This document shows positions 23,036 through 36,276 of a stretch of DNA of 64,000 nt, piece by piece (the first letter of the stretch is position 1; every line of letters starts with the position of its first letter). Both the position numbers and the translations under genes were made by a program. The DNA comes from Annona cherimola (taxonomy: Eukaryota; Streptophyta; Magnoliopsida; Magnoliales; Annonaceae): positions 37,062,012 to 37,126,011 of the forward strand of contig CM059971.1 in the NCBI GenBank assembly GCA_030490835.1. Direction: 5' to 3'. The notes under the pieces were generated by a model. It ran no database searches and was not told where the DNA came from. It saw nothing but the letters and a program-made list of their open reading frames with translations.

Positions 23036-23794
23036 GGCTGGGATTTTCCCGCACAAATGGATGGTGCTATCGTGCACCTGCACTGTAGCTAGGGAGCAGT
23101 GGTGCTGCGCATGAATATATCCCTCTATATATTATATATCCCTGTATATATTATGGTATTTATATCCTTGTCTGTATTATGGTGTACATGTACAAAAAAT
23201 TATCTAGTGCATGTAAATGTACCGTAACTTTTGGTGCATTTAGCTCAAATGGGCCCTGTATGATCATAAAATGTATCTACTCTATCTATTCTATTTAGAA
23301 TTATTTCTTGTATTAGCATACTAATTTTCATCATAATTAGATATATTTGTGAACCCCATCTGAAAATGGTATAAAATCAACATAATAAAATAGTTTGATA
23401 TAAACGATAATTTTAAAGTTATTTTTTTTAACATGTAAACTATCTAAGATATAATTTATACATGGATAAATAATTGTATAAAGTATTAATACATTTAAAT
23501 GCATGCAAAGCTCATTTTAAGCCAAATATATCGTAAATTATAGTGCATATAAATATACAAGATAATTTCTCTACATGTATCTATCATCATTATAAGTAAA
23601 AATTAAAATGCTAAATTTAATATGAGCTGCGACATGGTGGCGCCCACATTTCTTCATGTAGTGCTCACAATTTTATTATAAATAGGTGAGGTCCTAATAT
23701 ATAGTTACGAGTGTGCGCGAAGGATAACGTCATTTGAAGGATTGCAACATGCAGTCCTAACAAATGTGAATCCTAAAGATATCCAAAAATAAAA
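23036..23794. other. Unassigned intergenic DNA
   Basis: AT-rich with small repeats of a CCCTGTATATATTATGG-like motif around 23118-23185. No gene is seen. Confidence 0.4.
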
Positions 23795-24240
23795 AGTTTT
23801 TTTTTTATATATACCTGTTACATTTGGCCCTAATGTCAAATATTCTCATAACGTTTCAAAATTTTAGATATACCCACTAAGTTTGCATTTAATTTCAAAA
23901 ATACTCATTTTGCAAAAAAGTATTAGTTAAAATTTTAAAATACACAAAAAATCCTATTATAAAAAAATAAATGATGAAACGAAATCGAAAAAAAACTAGG
24001 GCTCTCCAGATTTAGAACTCATGTGCAACTAGGGCATCTGTAAGTTATGACATTCAATTTTCCAATTTTGTCCTAAATTTGAAGGGCATATTAACTCACG
24101 AATGAGTATTTTTAAGATTAAATGCAAATGTAGCAAGTATATTTAGGATTTTATAAACATCGTTGGTATATTTTGAATTAGGATAAACATAATAGGTATA
24201 TTTGGAAAAATCCCAAAATAAAAAATAGAATGTAAAAAGT
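23795..24240. mobile_element. Inverted-repeat element (possible MITE), about 445 bp
   Basis: The left arm (about 23795-23925) reads ATATACC...ACGTTT...TTTGCATTTAATTTCAAAAATACTCATT. The right arm (about 24100-24236) carries the same order in reverse complement. Each arm is itself built from diverged units containing ATATACC and a GTTT block. I could not fix the exact ends or a target duplication, so the superfamily is unknown. Confidence 0.5.
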
Positions 24241-24290
24241 TTATATTCAACGGGTATTTATATGTTAGATCCTATCATTCTGGATATATA

Positions 24291-24560
24291 GGATGTGTTT
24301 GTTTCAACTTTTTAACTTAAACATTTCGATCTAAAACTTTTTACTCGCTACAATTATCCTATTTTTTAATTATTTCTTCACATCTTTATATACAAACTAT
24401 CATACTTTTCAATCATTTCTGCATAACTACTCATACAATTAATTTATTTATTTTAACTTTATTCTCTTTATTCCTATCATATTAAATCATTTTCTCTCAT
24501 TCAAAAATTTTTATATCAAAAACTTCTCATCCAGAAGTTTTATAATTTCCCAAACACACC
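24291..24560. mobile_element. Tourist-like MITE, copy D
   Basis: Starts GGATGTGTTTGTTTCAAC and ends CCCAAACACACC, with the family's interior (CTATTTTTTAATTATTTCTTCACAT, TTCTCATCCAGAAGTTTTA). About 270 bp. Target duplications are not clear. Confidence 0.75.
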
Positions 24561-24949
24561 TAGAATTTCAAATTAGCTATATTATTTTACAAAATGATTT
24601 TTTTTTGAGAAAAATAAACTAATTCATTAGTGGTAACCATCCTTGTGCATTGTTTCATAAATGAACTCAGGAGTGTAAGGAAACCTTACTGATTAAAACT
24701 TTAAAACCATAATCACCCCCGGATCTTTCATATTAGATCACTAAGAAAAATAAATCATAAGTAGAAACTTGCATCTTTATAAAAATAGAGTTGTCAAGGC
24801 TCATTTTGTATTCATTGTGAATGTTAGTTTAAAAGAAAAATGTGAATTTACATAGGTTTTCATCATTTCAGCATTTCGGCATTTCATGCAATGTATGTTG
24901 ATTTCATGCATTTTTAGTTGAATTCAACGCAAATCATATCATCTAAGGT

Positions 24950-25790
24950 TATTGTTATTGTATTAGATTATTTAGGATATTTTTTACTTGTTTTATGTCT
25001 TTTGTTGCACGAAAAGATGGTGGCTATTTGATGGCCTTCATGCCAAAGTGATGGGAAGAAAGTTGCTTTGCAAGTAGCTATTGAAAAGTGGAGGTAGAAA
25101 GTTGGCACTTTGGTGCCAAAATCTGACGCCTCGGCGCCAATAACCGCCATTCTAGAAATTTTTATGCAGATAGCACATAACTGCCTCAGACAGCTTATTA
25201 GCACTCTGGCACTAACCCCTGCACACGTGAAATTCCGCACGTGTCTTACTCCATTTGCAAGGGGGTATAAATACTCTCTTAGGGTTTCTAAAACAAGAGA
25301 GAGGGAGCATGAATTGGAGCAGGGAAGAGAAAAGAGGAAATTTCAAGCTAGAGATGGAGATAAAGATGGAGATCCACTTGGAAGAGGAATCTAATTGAGT
25401 TTTATCCTCTTTCTCTCTATTCTCTTATTTGTATCATTCTCTTCTTCTAAGATGTATACGAACGTGGTTATGATGAGGTTATTCATTATGTTCATGGGCT
25501 AGAACTTGTGATGGGTAGTTGTGATGAACTTGAACTCATATTTACACGAGAGCTAGTTTCTTGTGTTTGAATAAAGTTATAGATTTAGTTTTATTGTGTT
25601 TGTATGAGATTTACCTTTACATATTGTATTTAATGCTTTTACAAGCTTGATCAACTCATGGATTGATGTAATATCTAAATCTAAACTTGAAAAGTGAGTT
25701 TTAGATAAGACATATATATAAAGCATAGGTTTCCAACTGCTTGTGGTGGTTGGATATTAATATGTATAGGGATATACCTATTAAACTAGA
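24950..25790 (+). mobile_element. Possible LTR fragment with TATA box
   Basis: A GC-richer block with GCC-rich words (GACGCCTCGGCGCCA), then GGGTATAAATACTCTC at about 25264-25279 and TTAGGGTTTCTAAAACAAGAGAG downstream, is arranged like the U3-TATA-R region of a plant LTR. There is no matching second copy, no primer site and no ORF, so the element type is unknown. It directly abuts the left end of the old SIRE-like copy. Confidence 0.35.
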
Positions 25791-25832
25791 CATTTTCACA
25801 TAAGTTGACTTCTTCCTCTCTCCCCCTTTTTG

Positions 25833-27451
25833 TCAATCACCAAAAAGGAATATGATCAATGATCTGAGACTTTTGAAAAGCAAACGAAGAGATGGGATAA
25901 GGTATCTACTGAGTGGAAAGCATTTGACAAAGCAAATCATCATATAGAGCTTGGGAAGCAGAAGAAAGATTAATCTTTGAGGAGGATACAGGTGATGATC
26001 TATCCTAAATGGTTGGGTCGGAGCATACTGATTCTCCCCAATAAGGATCAAAATCACGCAAACTAGGAATGGGGTCGCCTCACCGATTGCCAGAGGCAAG
26101 ATGGTGTTTGATGGTTTTAAGCTCTTGGTCCAGTTTGTCTTGCCGACCATGCATTTCCTTAAGTGATATGTTGATAGCCCCAAGTTATCTAAGAGATTTT
26201 ACTCTCCATGGCTTGAAGATATTCTACAATGATGTTGGAGGTAGACGGTTGAGCAGGAGAGTGCACAAAATGATCTGTAGCTCGAGATCCTTTAGGAGAG
26301 CATGAGACATGTGAAACAGGAGATGCGGGGGCTCTCTAAGCAATAGGTGGCGATTATTGAGGATCATGGTGAGGTTGATCCTCCCCCTCAAATGGAGTTG
26401 CCTAAGCTTGAGGTTCCTGTCGGTCTTGGGCTCCTTGAGATTCTTCTCCCATCCAAACTGGTAACTAATTGGCTCTAAATGCCTTAAGATCAATTTTCAT
26501 ACAAGTCAAAATGCTCGATTAATAGCGTTTGTAGACTTTAAGACCTCGTGTGATTCTCCATCCAGATCAACATGAAAATGTTTAAGAATTTTTGTAATTT
26601 GGGTACCATATGGTAGTACTCATCGAGGATTATCTTTTTGTAGCTCTAATGCTTCCAAAAATAGTCTGGGCAAGCTTACTTCGATCCTGTTGGCCACTTT
26701 TCATAAAATTTTTGCTTCTTAGGGATTGAGCTAGTTTCTTTTTCCTCCTTTGGTAGGAACTTAATATCAGGGTGATATTTATTGCTGCTAGTTGGTTGTA
26801 GATCTGAGTAAGTGTGAACCCTGCTAGAAGTGTATCTTCGAACATAGGAACTCCTAGAATTTGACCCACCTTACTGCGGGCATTGAACTCACTAATGCCC
26901 TGTGCATTTCCCAAATTTATTTCTACTCCCTCAACATATATGTTGAAATTTTCCTAATCCCATAAATAGTCAAAAAGTCTTGTGAGATCTGGGTAAATCT
27001 TTCCATCATCCTTCAACAGGGTGGTCCAACCTTGAAAGTCTAGCAACTGCTCAATTCTAAATTCATATTCATGTAGGAAGTGGAAATCGATGATTTTTCG
27101 GTGTTAAAGTCTTCCTTTCATAAAAAAATTTATAAAAACGGCTATGTTGCCACTCGGTTCGAAAATATTCTATGGCATCTTGAGAACTTGACCCCTTGGA
27201 ACTGGGGTTCCCTTTCTTTTCCCCACAATTTTCATATTTTCACTGGATTCCAAGTTTGCTTCATCACTAGGTATAGAAGTGGAGGGATTACCTTCTTAGA
27301 ATCGAACCTGATGACCTGTGGATGTCGTGGCTTCATCCCTAGCATGTTTGGACAACATCCATTACCGTCTAGGCACGTCCTCCCTTATGTTGGATTTGGA
27401 GGGTCTTGAGACAGGAAGTTTACTTGGTTTTGAAACCGCTTTAGGTGTCAT
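25833..27451 (-). pseudogene. Old SIRE-like third ORF (transposon-protein-like), broken
   Basis: Decayed homologue of the young element's third ORF (42036-43583). The start at 27451 (ATGACACCTAAAGC) matches the young start (ATGGCACCAAAGAAAGC). Recognisable pieces include YNQLAAIN and ILGVPMFED at about 26770-26860, aligning with the young LDQMYNQL and ILGVPYEDE. Several frameshifts and stops split it into short frames. Confidence 0.75.
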
Positions 27452-27842
27452 TGATGTGGAGAAGATGAAAACTTAAAAATTTGGTGACAGGAGATGAGAT
27501 TGAGAGATTTGGTAATTTAGAGGTGATGGAGTCAGATTTGAGAATGAGAGAGAATGATTGAGAAGAGACGACCATTCACGCCTAAAAGAAGGACCAGCAA
27601 AATGATGCCCGCTCAGTAGACTTCGAACCCTAAGTCGGATTCGAAGTCGGCTTCGCTCATCCGAAGTCAACTTCGGCGAAGTTGACTTGGGATGAATAGA
27701 GTCAACCTGGCCTTACCTACTCAAGTATAAATACACTCTATTTCCTACTCATTCAACTTATTTCATATAAGCAAATTAATTTAACAATCATAGCAGTCAT
27801 GTCAATCATGTTTAGCAGTAATTTTGTAATTTTACATCAATG

Positions 27843-28927
27843 TCAACCTTCAATTTCGATCATACTTATTTCATTTCTAATTTTATAGAATGATTCATTT
27901 CCTAGTGATTTAGAAAAAATATCAGCAATTTGTTCTTCTGTTTTAACATATTCCAAACAAAGATTAGGATTTTCAACATGCTCTCTAATGAAATGATGTC
28001 TTACATCTATGTGTTTGGTTTTAGAATGCAATATGAGATTCTTACTTAGACAAATTACACTCGTATTGTCACATCTTATAGGTATATCTTTGTAATATAT
28101 CTCATAATCTCTAAGTTGTTATTTCATCCAGAGCAGTTGGGCACAATAGCTCCCGACGGCAATATATTCGGCTTCCGCAGTAGATAGAGCAACACTGGTT
28201 TGTTTTCTTGAAAGTTATGAAACCATCATGTTTCCAAGAAATTGAGATGTTCCACTAGTATTTTTTTTATATACCTTGTAACCGGAAAAATATGTATTCG
28301 AGTAGCCGATTAGATCAAATGTTGAACCCTTAGGGTACTATAGTCCTAGATTGGTAGTGTCAATCAAATATCTAAAGATTCTTTTCACAGTTACTAAATG
28401 TGATTCTTTGGGACATGACTGAAATCTAGAACACACGAAAACACTAAATAATGTATTTGGTCTGGATGTAGTCAAGTACAACAAAGATTTTATCATACTC
28501 CTATATAATTTTTGTTTAACTTGTTTACCTCTTTCATCTTTGTTGATTTTGATGTTTGAGCTCATGGGTGTATTTGCTTCTTTATTGTTATGCATTCCAA
28601 ATTTCTTGAGTATTTCTTTGACGTACTTGGACTAATTTAGAAAAATTCCTTTATTTAATTACCTGATTTGTAGTTTGAGGAAGAAATTAAGCTCGCCTAT
28701 CATGCTCATTTCAAATTCGTTCAGCATAAGCTTGAAAAATTCTTGACATAAAGATTCATCAGTAGTACCAAATACAATATCATTGACATAAATTTGAACA
28801 ATTAGTATATCTTTTCTATTGTACTTAATGAAAAGGGTAGTATTAACTTTTTCTCTTTGAAAATTATGATCAATCAAAAATTTACTTAGCCTCTTATACC
28901 AAGCTTTTGGAGTCTGTTTTAGTCCAT
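27843..28927 (-). pseudogene. Old SIRE-like pol: RNase H and end of reverse transcriptase
   Basis: Short frames match the RNase H/RT C-terminus of the young copy: [16 protein letters not shown] near the end, and GLKQTPKAWYKRL and YVNDIVFGT near 28750-28920. The catalytic Tyr-Val-Asp-Asp is changed to YVND. Several stops and frameshifts are present. The frame is cut at 28927 by the solo LTR. Confidence 0.85.
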
Positions 28928-31900
28928 TGTGGCACTCCAGACCTGAGGTGTCACAAAGCCTTATTTTAGGGTCATTTTCGATTGGTAAATGTGACAAAGG
29001 ATTGTTGTCCTGTTCACGAGGTGAGATTTTTGTATACATTTCGTTTAGCGGAATAATTTTTTTCTTTTCATTCCATTTCATTCATCATTTTTCCAGCAAC
29101 ATATACTTGTAATTAACTATACGTATCATTCTCAAATCATCAATTCATTCATAACCTGATAATTTTATATCAATACCAAGTATCCATCTATTCTTAGCAT
29201 ATAAGCACTCACCATTTAACCCATTTCTTATCTTGGTCATATCGTATCAATACAAGGCATTTACAATCTAATCTTTTTATTGTCTCAATCATATAATACC
29301 TATACATGGTATCCTGAACATGTATACTACTCATATCCCAATAGGGCATTTATTCATATCAACATACAAAAGACTACAAACCTTTGAAAATTTCTTTTTC
29401 CTTTTCTCAACAAGAAAATGGTTTCCATCACTTGAATTTCCCTGCACCTGTTTATGGTTGGAAAAATAAAACATGAGTATGAAACTCAATAAGCAAGTAT
29501 TTTCTTCATTTTCATGTAACACATTTCATGTAAACCTTTTCAATCCTAATTTCTGGGCATTTCATAAACTATGGATATGTAAATACATTCTTTCCATTCC
29601 ATAGATGACACTTATAAAGTGATCATCTATTCATAATATAATCCTTCATGTAAGGGTACGCTAGCCAGGAGAATATCTTCCTATGACAAAATCCTTTCCA
29701 TCCATGACGCTGGACTTTCCAACTTGGCAAAGTCAAGGGTGGACAATCGGTCTTGCTACTGCCTCAACTCGCCTACTTGATTTCCATTCCATACATGACT
29801 CTCATTCACCCTGGCATTATATACCTTATTCACATGACAACATGTCATTCTCATATAGAGAAGTATTTGCACAATCCTTTTGAACATCATTTCAATATAG
29901 CAACATTTAACTCAAGGAAATAATTACATAATCATTGTGAACACATAAGTGGTAATCAAATTATCTTGTGCCAACATAGAGATAGGATGTTAAAATAATA
30001 GTTCAATTGGGATGAAGGAATGACCATAAATAATTTTAGAAATATTCAAGTATAGTAGTTTACAATTCATTTCATTCTTTAAGAAGAAAACACATTTGTA
30101 AAAGCATTGCTTGCTTACAAACATCATTTCATAAAGGAAATCAAACTTCCTTATTATAAAAATTCTTTTTGAAATAGGATTTTTAAGGGCTTATCTACAC
30201 ATATCATTTCAATAAAGTAATTCACAATTCATTTCAACAATTGAGAATAAACATCATTTTCAAAAATATTGTTTGCTTACCTGTGGCGATCCTCTTACGC
30301 TTTCCATCTTTTTCTTGTCTTTTCCTAGACAAGTGAAAATGATTTCCTTATATGTTTACATGATGTCTTGTGGTTCTATGCCTTATCATTTTATCAATTC
30401 ACATATACATGTCATATGGTTTTCAATTCTCATATGGTTCATAATAAGTTACTTTTTCTCTAGGGTTAACACTTATATTTCTTAGTAACCCCATACCCAT
30501 ATAATTTTAATGATTGGTTCGTTTCCTTTCTTCCATACTCCTGTCCAGTATAGGAATCTCTTGAAACTATTCAAGATATCCTTTCTTACACATAAAACCA
30601 TTCAAGGTACTCTTTCATATTTAATAGCAAGTTAATTATAATCAATTCGTTCTAAATTCTTTATTTTTCTTTCTTAAAAATCATATATATATATAAGCAT
30701 ACTACCATAGTAATAAGCTATTCATTTCATTTGACACCCTCTTCTAGGTTTTGAACTTTTGAAATCGTTCGTGGCCCTCCTTAATGACTTATAACAAGCC
30801 ATTTTTAATTCAATTTTTCTGAAATCCATTTTCACCTTTGCTAATGGTCACACACACACACACACATATATATATTGATTTACTCATAAGTCCATTGATA
30901 ACCACATAACTATATAATCTTAGTAAGTGATTTATTTCCTTTATCTCATCCTCATGTCTTAAATGACATATGTATATATATCATATGATTTTCAACTTGC
31001 GTTTAGTCCTAAGCAAGTTAACTTTAAATACTTCTTTTCTATTAATGCATCATATCTTTTAACATCCATATATGTGTATTCATATCTATATAACCTTCAT
31101 GGTTGATCAATCTTTCCATTCAACCCTAAGTCTAAGGTTTTCAATCTTTTGCATTTATTCAAGTTGCTCGTTCATATTCTATAGTAAGTTAACTTCTAAC
31201 AATTAACATTTACCCTTGTTAGTAACCATTAATATTTACATTTCTTAATGGTTACATATATAAATTTTACCTTTGTAAACTTAGTAAATATTCATTTATT
31301 CTATTAAATACCCAAGTCTAGGGTGTTTAAGTACTTGTAATTTTCAAGAGACTTTCTTATGATTTATAGCAACTAATTCATATTCAATTTTTTAAATTTA
31401 CATCCATCTTTCCAACAATCACATATATCCATTTGAACTTAGTGATTGCGATTCATTTCATTTAATACCCAAGTATAGGGTACTTGCTCTTTCACAATTA
31501 TTTATTTCATTCAATACTTAAAACTTAGGGTATTAAACTTTTACATCATTTAAAGTTCTTGTTTAAACTTATAACAAACTAATTCTACATAAATCCTTTC
31601 TTTGAAACAAATATCCACATTTCTTAAATCCCATATGATGTATATACTCATTTGATCTTAATGGTTAATCACTTATGTCACTCAGTATCCACATCCAGGA
31701 TATTAAACTCTTGTTATTATTCAAGGTACCTGTTTATAGTCTATAGCAAGTTAATTCCAAATCAAAATTTCTGAAATTAACTATCTTTTCCAAAACAGTC
31801 CGTTATATGCATATATTTGCCATATATCACTCCGACACTTGTCATTTAACTTTGTATAATCATTCAAGTGGCTTGTTTACAATCTTTAATAAGCTAAGTT

Positions 31901-34155
31901 CACTTTAAATTTCTGAAATGGTCATCTATTATAAATCAGCCACATACATGTGTATATTCATTATATATTACTCCTACAATTGCATTTTTAGCATATATAT
32001 AGAAGAGTTATCAACCAACAACTCTTATAATCATCTCAAGGGATTGTATAGAATATATAATAAGCCAAATTCATTTTAAATTTCTAAAATTAATCACCCT
32101 CTTCAAAACAGCCCCATACGTTCATATTTTCATTAAGTTTTGCCCTTCTCAATTGCACCTTAATGATACTACATAAATTATAAATTATCAACCACTCTTG
32201 TGATCTTTTCAAGGCTTGTTTACCACCTTTTTCAAGCCAAATTCAACCCAAAATTTTCTGGGATTTATTCTCCTTTTTCAAAACAGCCCCTTATGTGTTT
32301 AAATCCGTCAAGTTTCACTTTATTAATTGCATCTTAATGATGCATACATTTTCATCCAAAAAAAAAATGATGCATATATGAATTACAACCTATCCACAAC
32401 TCTTATGGTCATATTAAGTGCTTGTTTACACTTTACAATCCACCTAATTCCATTAAAATTTCTGGAATTATCTTCCATTATCAAAACAGCCTCATATATG
32501 TGTATATTCATTAAGTTACATTTCCATACTTGCATATTAATCCCAACATACGTAAGGCCCTTAATTACTAACTCTAAATTCTAAAATTTCACATATATCA
32601 TCTGTTTAATCATGGGATTAACATTTATAAACATAATGTTTCTTCCCATCATACCTAGCTTAGGCATTCCATACATATGAGTATCTATATGTGATTCATT
32701 TTATACTTGTAAGCATTAACAAATAACCTATATGAAGGCTCTGCTTTCTTAATCATTCATCAAGCATACAAGGAACTAACAAATCATAATGTAACCATTT
32801 ATAAATCATCATAGTATTGGACATCCATTTTATATTTGAAATTTTCTTTTTTTCTTCTTCACATGCTATTAGACGTCACCCTCTTATCATATATGCATAA
32901 GATAAAATTTAAATTTCCAAATCTTGGTGATGGTAGGGGCATCTCATACTTAAAATTTGGAAGGAGAAATCCCTTCTTTAATTGCTATTTTGGACGCCCC
33001 TACTCTAACTATTTCCCTCCTCTTTTGTTCTAAGTTTTTTCTCCTCTCTTTTAAGCTAGAAAATGTCCCACATTGCTACCCTTGTTCCCTTTTTATATGT
33101 GTTGAATTTTACCTCCTAATGCCACATCATAAATCATGATTTATGTTAAATAATTTACTCAATTAATTTCTGCCCAAATCCTGGCCATTCATCTTGCTTT
33201 ATTGCTACCCAATTTGAGCCATGCATGTGTCCACAAGGAGAGGCAATTATCTTGTGAATTTTTTGCATTTTTTTATAAATAAAAATCTGCCCATTAATTC
33301 CTAACTTGACACATATGCAAAGGGAATTCCAATTAGTCAACTTGCATTAATTTTGGTTGACTTTTCCCTTGCTCTATGCACCATAGCTTGACACCTCAAA
33401 AGTAGCCCACCAAAGTCAAATCTGACTTTGCGTCCTATTTATGACAAATCCCCTTTTGATGATCAAAAGTCAATGCCTTAATTACATGTCATTATTAATA
33501 TTTAATCATACTTAACACATGTCATTTAGGGTTTCCTACCAAGGTTTGACGAAATCTCATCCATTCATATAATAGAACTCATTAACTTAGCCATACATAA
33601 AAAATTTTATTTTCAAAATGATGAATGTATGCTGACATATTAACAAAACGAATTTAATTCATAAAATATCATGTAACTTTAATCATTTAATCCCTTTCCA
33701 TTCATAATTTTCATTATCCAAACCGTTCATCATGTAGGGCATACCAACTTAGGTTTTTCCTTAAAATTTTATATCATTCTACGTGGTATATCACAAATTA
33801 TGAATTAATCAAATAACAAATCAATAATAAAAATAAAAATGTGGCATTAAGTAACATACCACCTAAGCAAGCTCTAAACCATTTTGTCTTGTAGTGCCCA
33901 TTTCCCAAGGCACATCAAAGTGATTAATTTAAGCACTTTGCTTGATTAATCTTCTTAATCTCATCCACTTAGACCATAGAGCATCAAATTTTACCCTCGC
34001 CATTAAATTTTCACATCAATCGAAGTTTTACATCTTAGATCTAATGGAAATTGTATGTGTAAATATAACCCTTCATTTCATGGAATTTTCAAATTCCATT
34101 CTTGTAACAAGCTCTAAGCTGCATTTTCCAAGCTTAAAATAAGTGGGGTTTCACA
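28928..34155 (-). mobile_element. Large Gypsy-type solo LTR, copy 1 (5228 bp)
   Basis: Inserted in the reverse transcriptase of the old Copia element. In its own orientation it starts TGTGAAACCCC (34155) and ends GGTCTGGAGTGCCACA (28928). Flanks are TCCAT (28923-28927) and ACCAT (34156-34160), a 5-bp duplication with one difference. The end matches the copy ending at 51555 (TGTGACGCCTCGGGTTGG...GCGCCACA). There is no internal coding region, primer site or second LTR, so a solo LTR is the simplest reading. A non-autonomous element is the alternative. The TGTGACNCCTC...CGCCACA end is typical of Tekay/Del-like Gypsy LTRs. Confidence 0.75.
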
Positions 34156-36276
34156 ACCATATAGGGCTTTGGTCAACTTATAAATAAATTCGGATTAATT
34201 TTTTTCCTCAAAACCTGGAGGTTGTTCAACATATACCTCTTCATTAAGGTATCCATTTAAAAATGTACTCTTTACATTCATTTGAAACAGTTTGAAACTT
34301 ATATGAGATGCAAATGCCAATAAGATGTGTATGACTTCTAATCTGGCTACAGGAGCATATGATTCTTCAAAGTCAATTCATTTATCTTGTGAATACCCCT
34401 TGGCCACAAGTCTAGCTTTGTTTCTTACCACAAGTCTACTTTGATCTAATTTGTTCCTAAAAACTCATTTGGTACCAATAACTGTGCAATGTTTAGGCTA
34501 GGAATTAGATTCCATACTTGATTCTTTTTAAATTGGTTTAGCTCTTCTTGCATGACTATGATCCATTTTTTATCATTAAGAGCTTGATAAATAGAGTTTG
34601 ACTTTATTTTTAATATAAAAGAAAAATTTCAACATATATTTTTCCTAGAACCTCTTATTTTTACTCCTTCATATATATTGCTAATTACTTGTTCGATTAG
34701 ATGATCACTTTTGAATTTTAGATCCTTTGGAGGTTTATAGGGAACTTTACCTACACTTACCTCCTTATTTGGGCTTTGATCTTGCTTTGGTTCTTCTCCG
34801 CCTTGCTTTTCCACATGTAGCTTTTCAAAATTCTTTGATAAGTCATCTATATCACTTAGCTCTTCCTCCTTCTTGGGAGTCGGGTTAAATTCATCAAATA
34901 CAACATGAAAGGATTCTTCTACTACTTGATTTCTTTTATTGAAAACTCTATATGCTTTGCTTTTTGATGATTATCTAAGAAATATTGCCTCATCACTCTT
35001 GGCATCTAATTTTCCTTTATTGGTTTTTCCCTTGTTCAAAATATAGCAAGTGCAACCAAAATCATGAAAGTATAAAATATTCGGTTTTCTACCATTTCAT
35101 AATGCATATGAGGTCTTTTTCAGGATTGCTCTAATGGTAACTTGATTTAATACTCATTTAGTTATGTTTGAGTCCTTCAACAAACAACACATCCTCTATA
35201 CATGCATTTGAAATACCATAAACATTTTTCTTACCGTTTATTTTACCTTTTTCATTGTTCTCAAATGCAACAGTACCTCCATTATACGGTTTGATATCAT
35301 GGAATAATGCTTTATCTCCTGTCATGTGTCTTGAGCAGCTAGTGTCCATGAACCACATGTTGTTGGCTTTTGGTCTAAAACAGACTTGCAAAAAATTTTC
35401 ACATAAATCTTATCTCTTTGGTACCCATTTTATGGGTCCATTTGGGTTAGTAAGCTATTGGAGTCAACGTTGCTCTACTTTGGAAGGCACAAATCCAATG
35501 CCCTTTGACACCCAAACTAATTTGGCACTTTTGTCATATAATTTTTTGATTCTACATTGATAAATTTTATGACCAAACTTGTTGTAGAAATTACATGCCC
35601 TTGGGAGTCTTGGAGTAGAGCTGCATACACAATGACGTTCCCAAGTTGGCCTTCTAATCCAAGAAATATGGTCATTTTTTATTTATGAAAAATAGTTATC
35701 TTGGCTTGGGGTTTCACCCATTTTGGAGCATTTGACTTGCTGTTTTTACCTTGCTCAAATTTGGAATACCCGAGTCCTCTTTTAATACTTTGGGTGGTCA
35801 TATTTAAAAATATTTTGACACTTTCCCTTGCTCAGAAAATTTGGCTAATGATTCATTCAATGTTTCATTTTCTTTCTTTAGCCTTTCAACTTTGTTTGTT
35901 AAGACATTGTTCTGATCTGCTAAGCACTTGACCCTTTCAGCTAATTTTCCATTCACAATAATAATTAAGTCACATTGTCATTTCTTTAATGTATATTTGC
36001 TGCCTAACCTTTTGATTTCATCATATAATAAATCATAAGCTTGTTGCAATTCATCTAACTCGGTACATTTGAAACAATCATGAGTATAGGAGTAGATACA
36101 CTTGGAATTAGAGTGGTCGATTTTAGATGTTACCTCTTCACTGCTTGTGCATTCGGTTGATGTGATTAATTTTTCTATTACTTCAGTTGCGGTGAGGCAT
36201 TTCAATATGTTTCTTCCTCAATTCTCGCTACGTAACATATCTATGTATAATTTGTGGCTTCATGGTCTTCATTTGA
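34156..36276 (-). mobile_element. Old SIRE-like Copia element, middle piece
   Basis: Continues the old element between two solo LTRs. In element orientation it covers the C-terminal gag, second zinc knuckle, protease, a largely deleted integrase and the N-terminal reverse transcriptase. It is collinear with parts of 45180-47970 of the young copy, with most of the integrase region (the equivalent of about 46100-46900) absent. Confidence 0.85.
34160..35770 (-). pseudogene. Old SIRE-like pol: protease to reverse transcriptase start, broken
   Basis: The protease motif is present but mutated (MDTSCSRHMTG in place of MDSGCSRHMTG), so the active-site Asp-Ser/Thr-Gly is lost. The stretch upstream has the same in-frame TAA (35410-35412) after WVPKR that the young copy has at 47178-47180. 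The link from protease (to 35158) to the integrase C-terminal region (from about 35130) is a deletion. Acidic KPPKDLKFK and NIYEGVK blocks follow. Confidence 0.75.

Larger units (their letters stand above)
25802..28927 (-). mobile_element. Old SIRE-like Copia element, 3' piece
   Basis: Collinear with 41975-45180 of the young element: the CTCCCCCTTTTTGTCAATCAC tract, the third ORF, the GTCGAC-type spacer, then RNase H and the end of reverse transcriptase. It is broken at 28927 by a solo LTR and resumes at 34156. No 3' LTR resembling the 5' LTR at 52623 is visible to its left. Confidence 0.85.
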
